The notes under the pieces were generated by a model that had not been told where the DNA came from, made no database searches, and saw only the letters and a program-made list of their open reading frames with translations. Positions 16,242-23,725 of a stretch of DNA of 42,851 nucleotides are shown in pieces. The stretch is taken from NCBI RefSeq assembly GCF_010435965.1, contig NZ_JAAGAA010000018.1, positions 1 through 42,851 on the forward strand, in the 5' to 3' direction. The DNA comes from Crenobacter caeni (lineage in GTDB: Bacteria > Pseudomonadota > Gammaproteobacteria > Burkholderiales > Chromobacteriaceae). The translations under genes and the position numbers were made by a program. Every line of letters begins with the position of its first letter. Within the stretch, counting starts at the first letter, position 1.

Positions 16242-16538
16242 CTAGGTCGGCTCGAAGCAGATTTCATATTCAGTACCATCTGGTGTTCTTGCTTTTCCGG
16301 TCACTCTATAGCCCTTTGACAAGGCGTAGAGGGTTAGGGAGCCAATCGCAACGATAACCGTGAGGCCAAGAATCGCCGACACCTCAACGGGAGTGAGGCC
16401 AATAGCCCTTGTGCCAAAGTGAGCACCAAATGCCTTTGCTAGTGCTCCTTCAACAACGACGGTGAAATGTCGTTCTGCATTGACACTTTTTACAATATCG
16501 ACAGAGGAACCACGATCCTTCCAATTTATGGTCTCCAT
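16242..16538 (-). CDS. Small single-pass membrane protein, unknown
   Basis: A 98-residue protein with no family I recognise. Residues 1-45 are polar (METINWKDRGSSVDIVKS), a hydrophobic segment covers about residues 49-70 (VEVSAILGLTVIVAIGSLTLYAL), and the C-terminus is a short polar tail ending YEICFEPT. It would be one-pass and inner-membrane. GC content and codon use are markedly lower than in flanking genes. AGGGAAA precedes the ATG by about 5 nt. It is the only cargo of the region bounded by the two copies of the DUF2322 3' end, which makes horizontal acquisition likely. Confidence 0.65.
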   Translation of the reverse strand: METINWKDRGSSVDIVKSVNAERHFTVVVEGALAKAFGAHFGTRAIGLTPVEVSAILGLTVIVAIGSLTLYALSKGYRVTGKARTPDGTEYEICFEPT

Positions 16539-16550
16539 AAGTTTCCCTTG

Positions 16551-16871
16551 CTAGCGCGTGACTTCGCGCACGGCAAGCACCGGCAGCTCACCGGCCGCCA
16601 GCGCGAACAGGCGGTCGATATTCGGGTGGCTGCCCGGATTGTTACGCGCGTGTTCGGTGTGCTCGGCGAAGATTTCCAGCCCGGCGGCAGCCGCTTCGGA
16701 GGTGATCGCGCCGAAGCGTGCGGCGAGCGCGTGGTAGACGCGCAGCGACCCCGCGCTGCCCGGCGCGTTTGCGATGCGCGCGAGCACCATCCCTTGCGGG
16801 TCGGCCAGTTCGATCGCGGCGAGGTGCTCGCAGGCGGGCAATGCGGCGAGTTGTTGCTGGAAGCTGTTCAT
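16551..16871 (-). CDS. DUF2322 family protein
   Basis: A 106-residue cytosolic protein fitting DUF2322: LAALPACEHLAAIELAD at the start, IANAPGSAGSLRVYHALAARFG in the middle and HARNNPGSHPNIDRLFAL near the C-terminus. Function is unknown. It is divergent from the MacA-like gene at 16925. Its final ~87 bp (16551-16637) are duplicated, in damaged form, at 16046-16142. The reading frame here is intact and of full family length, so this is the functional copy. Confidence 0.75.
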   Translation of the reverse strand: MNSFQQQLAALPACEHLAAIELADPQGMVLARIANAPGSAGSLRVYHALAARFGAITSEAAAAGLEIFAEHTEHARNNPGSHPNIDRLFALAAGELPVLAVREVTR

Positions 16872-16924
16872 GGCGGAGTCGGCCCTGTGGTAAAAAGATG
16901 GATGTCATTTTATCGGGCTTCGCC

Positions 16925-17992
16925 ATGCCGCGCCGCCGTTTGCTGTACATCGTTCTCGTGCTTGTCTTGCTGGCCGCCGCCGCGTGGTTCGTGCTGCCGC
17001 GTGTGCTGTACGGCCCGAAGCTTGAAGTCGAGCGCCTCGCCGCGCGCCCGCTGACGCTGACCGTGGTCGCCAGCGGACGGGTGGCCGGAGCGAGCGAGAG
17101 CGCGTTGGGCGCGACGCTGACCGCACGCGTGCGCGCGACGCCGGTAGAAGAAGGCGCGCGGGTCGCGGCCGGCACGCTGCTGCTCTCGCTCGAGTCGGAC
17201 GAAGTCGCCGCGCAGCTTGCACAGGCCGGGGCGGCCGCCGAGGAAGCCGCGGCGACACTCGCCGAGGCCAATCGCCAGTACGCGCGCCAGCAGGGCCTGT
17301 TTGCGCAGGGCTTCATCAGCGGTGCCGCGCTCGACGCCGAAGACAAGAAGGTCCGCCTTGCGCGCGCGCGCGTCGACGCCGCCAACGGCTCGGTCGCTGC
17401 CGCTCGGGCGCGCCTGTCGCAGTTGTCGGTGCGCGCGCCGCACGACGGCGTGCTGCTCGCGCGCGAAGTCGAGGTCGGCGACCTGGTCACCGCCGGCAAG
17501 CCGGTGCTGTCGTTCGCCGCCGGAGCCGGGCGGGAGATCCGCCTTGATGTGGACGAGCGCTACCTCGCGAGGCTCGCGCCCGGCCAGCGTGCGCGGGTGG
17601 CGGCCGACGCGCGGCCGGACGCGCCGTTTGACGCGCGTCTGGTGAAGATCGCGCCGCGCGTCGACGCCGAGCGCGGCACGGTCGAGGTCACCCTCGCGCC
17701 CGACGCGCCGCCGGCCTTTCTCGCGCACAACATGACGGTGTCGGCCGAGATGGTTGCCGCGCGCAAGGCCTCGGCGCTGACGGTGCCTGCCGGCGCGCTG
17801 CGCGACGGCGCGGGTGGCCGCCAGGCGTTGCGTCTCGCCGGCGGCCGCGTCGAGGCGGTGCCGGTGCGCATCGGCGTCGAGGCTGACGGCCGCGTCGAGG
17901 TGCTGTCCGGGCTGGCGGCGGGGGATCTTCTGGTGCTGCCGGGGCAGGACGCGGTGCCGGGCATGCGTGCACGCGCCAAGGCTGAACGCTGA
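16925..17992 (+). CDS. Periplasmic adaptor (HlyD/MacA-like) of ABC exporter
   Basis: A 355-residue membrane fusion protein. An N-terminal TM anchor covers about residues 6-25 (LLYIVLVLVLLAAAAWFVL). The barrel-sandwich (lipoyl-like) halves lie around residues 40-80 and 165-195 (VRAPHDGVLLAREVEVGDLV), separated by an alpha-hairpin of coiled-coil type rich in Ala, Glu and Gln (about 85-160). The C-terminal beta-barrel and membrane-proximal domains end PGMRARAKAER. It bridges the inner-membrane ABC transporter to an outer-membrane channel. The stop codon overlaps the permease start (TGATG). An earlier ATG at 16898 is possible; 16925 gives the normal anchor. Confidence 0.85.
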   Translation: MPRRRLLYIVLVLVLLAAAAWFVLPRVLYGPKLEVERLAARPLTLTVVASGRVAGASESALGATLTARVRATPVEEGARVAAGTLLLSLESDEVAAQLAQAGAAAEEAAATLAEANRQYARQQGLFAQGFISGAALDAEDKKVRLARARVDAANGSVAAARARLSQLSVRAPHDGVLLAREVEVGDLVTAGKPVLSFAAGAGREIRLDVDERYLARLAPGQRARVAADARPDAPFDARLVKIAPRVDAERGTVEVTLAPDAPPAFLAHNMTVSAEMVAARKASALTVPAGALRDGAGGRQALRLAGGRVEAVPVRIGVEADGRVEVLSGLAAGDLLVLPGQDAVPGMRARAKAER

Positions 17993-19198
17993 TGTTCGTG
18001 CCGACCGTCGCCTGGCGGCTGATGCGCGAGGGCCGCTTCCAGAGCTGGCTGATCCTGGCCGGGGTGACGCTGGGCGTCGCCGTCGTCGTCTACATCACCG
18101 CGATTGTCAGCGGCCTGCAGGCCAACATCATCGACAAGACGCTGTCGACGCAGGCGCACGTAACGCTCAAGCCGCGCGAGGACGTCAACTTGCGCCAGAT
18201 CACGGTGCCGGAGGGCGAGACGCTGCTCGCCGAAGTCGAGACGCGCACCCAGCGCGAGAACACCATCGGCAACTGGCAGCGGCTGAAGGCCGCCGCCGAC
18301 ACGGTGCCCGGCGTCGCCGCCAGCGCCGCGCTCGCCAGCGGCCCCGGCTTCGTGGTCAAGGGCGGCGTACGCAAGTCGGTGGTGCTGATGGGCGTCGAGC
18401 TGGCCGACTACCAGCGTATCGTCCCGCTAGAGAGCAAGCTGCGCGCCGGCCGGCTGCGACTGGCCAGCGGCGACGTGATGATAGGCACCGAGCTTGCGCG
18501 CGACCTGGGGCTCAAGGTCGGCGACCGCCTGCGGGTGGTCACCGCCACCGGCAGCGCCGAGAGCTACACCATCGCCGCGCTGCTCGACTTCGGCTTGAAG
18601 GATTTGTCGCGCCGCTGGCTGCTGATGCCGCTGCGCAGCGCGCAGAACCAGCTGGGCTACCGGCTCGACATCAGCGAGATCTACCTGCGCGCCGACGACC
18701 TGTTCGACGCCGAGGCGCTGGCCGCCGCTGCCGCCGCGCGCACCGGGCTGGACGCCGACAGCTGGCAGGAGACCAACTCGCAACTAGTGACGGCACTGCG
18801 TAGCCAGAGCGCGTCGAGCAATATGATCAAGGTGTTCGTCACGCTGGCCGTCGCGCTGGGCATCGCGTCGGTGCTGGTGGTGTCGGTGGTGCAGAAGCAG
18901 CGCGAGATCGGTATCCTGCGCGCGATGGGCACGCCGGGGGCGCGCATCCGCGCGGTATTCCTGCTGCAGGGCGCGCTGTACGGCCTGGCGGGCTCCTTGC
19001 TCGGCTCGGCTTTGGGCGCCGCGCTGGCGCTGGGCTTTACCCGCATCGCACGCAATACCGACGGTTCGCCCTTGTTCCCGGTGGTGGTCACCCCTTCGCT
19101 GTTTGTCGTTACCGCGCTGATCGCGACGGCGGTCGGCGTGCTCGCCGCGTGGGCGCCCGCCCGCCGTGCGGCGAGGCTGGACCCGGTGGAGGCGATCC

Positions 19199-19206
<8 letters not shown>
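17992..19206 (+). CDS. ABC transporter permease (MacB/FtsX family)
   Basis: A 404-residue permease: one TM near residues 20-42 (SWLILAGVTLGVAVVVYI), a periplasmic MacB-PCD domain of about 220 residues, then three TMs near 278-300, 322-345 and 362-385, and the family C-terminus APARRAARLDPVEAIRG. The motif QKQREIGILRAMGTPG after the second TM is diagnostic for MacB/LolC-type permeases that couple ATP hydrolysis to periplasmic mechanics. It overlaps both neighbours (TGATG with the adaptor, 8 nt with the ATPase), so the three are made together. The substrate is not evident; macrolide, peptide, lipid or metabolite export are all possible. Confidence 0.9.
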
Positions 19207-19879
<673 letters not shown>

Positions 19880-20207
19880 GCGCATTCACTTTTTTCATCG
19901 CGGACGTGCAGTTTTTTATCTGCCACATCAAATGCTAAATGGGTTTTGTGCTTCTTGGCCTAATCCCTATTGCGTTGAACATCTCTTGCCGTTTCGTATG
20001 CATATGTTTTGACGCCTTTTCAGGCACGCCTTCCAGTGGGGAGCATTTCATGAATTAAGTATTTGCTATAAAAAATTCAATTGAATCAATTATTTACAAT
20101 TCACTATCGGCGTAGGATAGTGTGCGCCTGCTTGCCTTCTGTCAGACGAATTTATCGATGAACGACAGAGGGCATTAATTTTTTGTGAATTGCATTTGGT
20201 TGCTTTG
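19880..20207. other. AT-rich intergenic control region
   Basis: These 328 bp contain no gene I can support and are strikingly AT-rich compared with both flanks. They hold several A/T runs, a perfect 12-bp palindrome attcaattgaat at 20075-20086, a candidate promoter at 20093-20121, and a possible 6-codon leader ORF at 20158-20178. No terminator for the ABC operon is obvious. Composition of this type is a usual target of H-NS-like silencers (inference). Confidence 0.55.
20093..20121 (+). promoter_or_regulatory. Candidate promoter of the triple-repeat lipoprotein
   Basis: TTTACA (20093-20098) and GATAGT (20116-20121) are separated by 17 bp, about 85 bp before the start codon. The 12-bp palindrome attcaattgaat lies just upstream and could be an operator. 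Confidence 0.4.
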
Positions 20208-22979
20208 ATGAATAGATTGAAACTTGTCCTCCCGGCGCTGCTTGGGGCCATGCTGACCGGCTGTATCGGCAGCGGGACTGGTGCGGCTGACGAGGGGGCT
20301 GCTCCCATGGTGTCGCAAGGGGACGCTGCTAGCGGACGCAAGTTGCGCACCGCCAGTGTCACGCGCGAGGTGTTTGTCGCGACGGCGCCTTATGCCGCGA
20401 CGATCGGAGAGAACAGCGTGCCTGTCGACCTAGGTGCAGACAGAATTACCCACGATTTCAGCGGCAACGTGCCGTTCTTTAACCAGCAGATCGGCCGCTC
20501 CGATATCGGGACGATCAACGTCTGGAACCCGCAGACGGGTAGCCAGCAGAACGTGATCGGCCACAGCCTGAACGACGCTGGCGTACCGGGTTATGTGTTC
20601 AAGCAGGACGGCTACACCGCGATCGGTGTGCGCAAGCGCGACGGCCTAGTCGACGGTACCAAGCGTACGCAGGTCAATGCGTTCCAGATCCCGACCCGCC
20701 GCCACTTCGAATGGCAACTGAAATTCCGTCTGGCCGGCAGCAGCCTGTCGCAGCAATGGAGGATGACCCGCCCCGGTGAGGCGCCGGCCACCCTGTGGCA
20801 GCTGCAGAGTGCGGGCTTCGCTCCGGCGCTGATGATGGGCGTCGACACCGACCGTAACAATGGCAGCCGCCTGAGCCTGAATTTCGACACCCGCATCGAC
20901 CCGACGCAGGGTGCCAAGCGGGTGCTCGAAACGGGCGGATTGGATCCCGCGGCAGAGCAAGACGTGCGCATCGAAGCCTTCCTTGACGAACGGACGGCCG
21001 AGCAGGGCGGCCAGGGCTTCCTCAGGATCAGCGTCAACGGCCGCGTGGTGCACGAGCAGCAGGGGCCTACCGTGCAAGCTGGCGCGTATAGCCCGTACGG
21101 TTGGGCTATCAGCATGAATACGCCGGCCAACAAGGCCGATCGTTTTGCCTACTTCAAGACCGCGCGCCTGATGGCGGTCGAATCGAACGGTGGCGACACG
21201 GGAGGGGAGGGTGGTGATGGTGGCCTGGTACCGCCGAGCGGGGATGCCTACGTGGCGCATGCCCCCTATCAGGCGACCATCGGCAACACCCAGGTACCGG
21301 TCGATCTCGGAGCAAGCAAGATCACGCACGACTTTAGCGGTAGCGTACCGTTCTACAACGCGGAAATCGGCCGCTCGGACATCGCGACCATCAATGTGTG
21401 GAACCCGCAGACCCAGTCGGCACAGAACGTGATGGGCCACAGCCTGACCAACGAGGGCGTCAAGGACCGCGTGTTCAAGGACGGCGAATTCACCGCAATC
21501 GGCGTGGTGGCAGGCGACGGCATCGTCGAGGACAAGCTGCGCACGCAGGTCAACGCGTTCCAGTTCTCTACCCGCAAGCACTACGAGTGGCAGCTGCAGT
21601 TCCGCCTGGGCGGCCGTCGCCTCGGCCAGCCGTGGCATATGGCGCCGGCCGGTGAGTCGCCTGCGACCATCTGGCAGATCAAGACGAACGGGATCGGCCC
21701 GGCGCTACTGATGGCGGTCGACACCGACCCGAACAACCCGGGCAAGGTCCAGCTGAGCTTCGACGAGCGGATCGACCCGACGCAAGGCGGCCAGCGCATC
21801 ACCCAAGTCGGCAATATCGACCCGAACACCGAGCAGGATGTGCGGGTCGAGACCTACCTTGACGAGCGCACGACGGCGCAGGGCGGCCGCGGCTTCCTGA
21901 AGATCACGGTCAATGGGCAAGTGCTGTTCGATAAGCCGATGGCTACCGCACAGGCCGGTGCGGCCAGCCCGTACAACTGGTCGGTGGGCATGTATCTGTT
22001 CGCGAACACCCGCCCGCTGTCGTACGACCGATTCATCTACTTCCGGAGCGCACGCCTGGTCGACCTTGGCGGCGATGGTGGCAGCGGTGGTGGTGACGGT
22101 GGTGATGGTGGTGATGGTGGGGTAACTCCGCTCCCGCCACTCAGCGGCAGCGCCTATGTGGCTTACGCGCCCTACAAGGCGACTCTCGGCAACACCCAGG
22201 TGCCGGTCGATCTGGGCGCAAGCAAGATCACGCACGACTTTGGCGGCAGCGTACCGTTCTACAACGCGGAAATCGGCCGCTCGGACATCGCGACCATCAA
22301 TGTGTGGAACCCGCAGACCCAGTCGGCACAGAACGTGATGGGCCACAGCCTGAGCAACGAAGGCGTCAAGGATCGCGTGTTCAAGGACGGCGACTTCACC
22401 GCGATCGGCGTGGTGGCGGGCGACGGCATCGTCGAGGACAAGCTGCGCACGCAGGTCAACGCGTTCCAGTTCTCTACCCGCAAGCACTACGAGTGGCAGT
22501 TGCAGTTCCGCCTAGGTGGCCGTCGCCTCGGCCAGCCGTGGCATATGGCGCCGGCCGGTGAGTCGCCTGCGACGATCTGGCAGGTCAAGACGCACGGGAT
22601 CGGCCCGGCGCTTCTGATGGCGGTCGACACCGACTCGAGCAACCCGGGCAAGCTCCAGCTGAGCTTCGATGAGCGGATCGACCCTTCGCAGGGAGGCCAG
22701 CGCATCACCCAGGTCGGCAATCTCGACCCGAACGCCGAGCAGGATGTGCGGATCGAGACCTACCTCGACGAGCGCACGGCGGCTCAGGGTGGCCGCGGTT
22801 TCCTGAAGATCACGGTCAACGGGAAGGTGTTGTTCGACCGGCCGATGGTGACCGCCCAAGCTGCTGCGACCAACCCGTACAACTGGTCGGTGGGCATGTA
22901 TCTGTTCGCGAACACCCGCCCGCTGTCGTACGACCGCTTCATCTACTTCCGTAACGCTCGCATGGCCGCGCTCGACTGA
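20208..22979 (+). CDS. Lipoprotein with three ~300-residue repeats, lyase-like fold
   Basis: A 923-residue predicted lipoprotein. The signal peptide MNRLKLVLPALLGAMLTGC ends in the lipobox LTGC, with Cys19 the lipidation site. After a short linker come three homologous domains starting near residues 55, 347 and 649, each beginning (A/V)(Y/F)VAxAPYxATIG and ending FxxARxxxLD or similar. Glycine/aspartate-rich linkers (GGDGGDGG) separate them. Repeats 2 and 3 are nearly identical, even in DNA. Conserved inside each are HDFSGxVPF, ATINVWNPQT, EWQLxFRL, PATxWQ, PALLMAVDTD and GFLxITVNG. This strand-rich pattern recalls jelly-roll polysaccharide lyases (PL13/PL20-like), a by-eye guess. Weak ribosome site. 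Monocistronic with a strong terminator. Probable surface or periplasmic glycan-binding or degrading protein. Confidence 0.7.
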   Translation: MNRLKLVLPALLGAMLTGCIGSGTGAADEGAAPMVSQGDAASGRKLRTASVTREVFVATAPYAATIGENSVPVDLGADRITHDFSGNVPFFNQQIGRSDIGTINVWNPQTGSQQNVIGHSLNDAGVPGYVFKQDGYTAIGVRKRDGLVDGTKRTQVNAFQIPTRRHFEWQLKFRLAGSSLSQQWRMTRPGEAPATLWQLQSAGFAPALMMGVDTDRNNGSRLSLNFDTRIDPTQGAKRVLETGGLDPAAEQDVRIEAFLDERTAEQGGQGFLRISVNGRVVHEQQGPTVQAGAYSPYGWAISMNTPANKADRFAYFKTARLMAVESNGGDTGGEGGDGGLVPPSGDAYVAHAPYQATIGNTQVPVDLGASKITHDFSGSVPFYNAEIGRSDIATINVWNPQTQSAQNVMGHSLTNEGVKDRVFKDGEFTAIGVVAGDGIVEDKLRTQVNAFQFSTRKHYEWQLQFRLGGRRLGQPWHMAPAGESPATIWQIKTNGIGPALLMAVDTDPNNPGKVQLSFDERIDPTQGGQRITQVGNIDPNTEQDVRVETYLDERTTAQGGRGFLKITVNGQVLFDKPMATAQAGAASPYNWSVGMYLFANTRPLSYDRFIYFRSARLVDLGGDGGSGGGDGGDGGDGGVTPLPPLSGSAYVAYAPYKATLGNTQVPVDLGASKITHDFGGSVPFYNAEIGRSDIATINVWNPQTQSAQNVMGHSLSNEGVKDRVFKDGDFTAIGVVAGDGIVEDKLRTQVNAFQFSTRKHYEWQLQFRLGGRRLGQPWHMAPAGESPATIWQVKTHGIGPALLMAVDTDSSNPGKLQLSFDERIDPSQGGQRITQVGNLDPNAEQDVRIETYLDERTAAQGGRGFLKITVNGKVLFDRPMVTAQAAATNPYNWSVGMYLFANTRPLSYDRFIYFRNARMAALD
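20370..21183 (+). repeat. Repeat unit 1 of the lipoprotein
   Basis: Most diverged of the three internal units; offset to unit 2 is 876 bp. It has NQQIGRSDIGTINVWNPQTG where units 2 and 3 have NAEIGRSDIATINVWNPQTQ. Confidence 0.8.
21246..22068 (+). repeat. Repeat unit 2 of the lipoprotein
   Basis: Offset to unit 3 is exactly 906 bp (302 codons). Long stretches, for example 21351-21450 against 22257-22356, differ at only a handful of bases. Confidence 0.85.
22152..22976 (+). repeat. Repeat unit 3 of the lipoprotein
   Basis: Nearly identical to unit 2 in DNA and protein, indicating a recent internal duplication or ongoing gene conversion. Confidence 0.85.
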
Positions 22980-22998
22980 GCCGGACTTGCAAGTGATA

Positions 22999-23027
22999 GG
23001 GGCGCCCGGATCGGGCGCCCCTTTTTT
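22999..23027 (+). terminator. Intrinsic terminator after lipoprotein
   Basis: Perfect 10-bp stem GGGGCGCCCG / CGGGCGCCCC with a 3-nt loop followed by TTTTTT. Confidence 0.92.
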
Positions 23028-23049
23028 ACATCGTGTGAGTCAGCAAGGA

Positions 23050-23604
23050 TCAGGCAGGGCGTGCGCCTTGCAGGTACTTCCTGCTCATCGCCTTGAAGTG
23101 CTCGCTGCCGGATTTTTCCAGCATCTCGAACAGCACCATCTCGCGGCTGACCAGCACCGCGCCGGCGTCCCGCATTCTTTGCAGGCCGAGCGCCTTGTCG
23201 CTGTCAGCACGGCTGCCGACCGCGTCGGCGACGACGAATACCTGCTTGCCCAGTTGCAGCAGGCCGAGCACGGTCTGCAGCACGCACACATGCGTTTCCA
23301 TCCCGCACACGATCACCTGCTTGCGCGCCAGCAGCCCGGCGGGCAGGCAGCCGGCTGCGGTGCAGGAAAAATGCAGCTTGTCGACGGTCTGAGCGGCCGG
23401 CGCGAGCGCCTTGAGCGAGGCGATGGTCGGCCCCAGCCCCTGCGGGTACTGCTCGGAGAACACCACCGGCAGGTCGCAGTCGTTGGCGGCGCCGACCAGC
23501 CATGCGAGGCGCGCGGCGAGCGCTTCGGCGCCGTCGATCGCCGGCAGCAGTTTTTCCTGGACGTCGACCACCAGCAAGGTGGCGCGGGCTCGGTTCATCA
23601 GCAT
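23050..23604 (-). CDS. Isochorismatase family hydrolase
   Basis: A 184-residue cysteine hydrolase with the isochorismatase fold. The catalytic triad is visible as Asp14 (LLVVDVQEKL), Lys76 (TVDKLHFSC) and Cys107 (GMETHVCVLQT), with the usual cis-peptide neighbourhood VCGMETH. Overall it is closest to the YcaC-like group, whose substrates are amides or unknown. No enterobactin or phenazine genes are present, so true isochorismatase activity is unlikely. It is divergent from the FAD/Fe-S dehydrogenase gene. GAGAAA precedes the ATG; a second Met two codons later is an alternative start. Confidence 0.85.
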   Translation of the reverse strand: MLMNRARATLLVVDVQEKLLPAIDGAEALAARLAWLVGAANDCDLPVVFSEQYPQGLGPTIASLKALAPAAQTVDKLHFSCTAAGCLPAGLLARKQVIVCGMETHVCVLQTVLGLLQLGKQVFVVADAVGSRADSDKALGLQRMRDAGAVLVSREMVLFEMLEKSGSEHFKAMSRKYLQGARPA

Positions 23605-23725
23605 GGGTTTCTCCTTGATATCTGCCTAGCATAGCCCGTGCCGGCTTTGGGGGCATCCCCTAGCGGTGTGCGTCAGCCCCCGGTGTCATAATGGTGCGGT
23701 CATTCCGCGACACAGGGGTTGCCTG

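Noticed and set aside
20158-20178. Six-codon leader ORF before the lipoprotein
   Set aside because: Too short to support; no ribosome site and no sign of attenuation structure.
22068-22151. GGTGATGGTGG-type simple repeats
   Set aside because: They encode the Gly/Asp linker between lipoprotein domains; no separate element is needed.
23681-23692. CATAAT as -10 for the FAD/Fe-S dehydrogenase gene
   Set aside because: No -35 element at suitable spacing.
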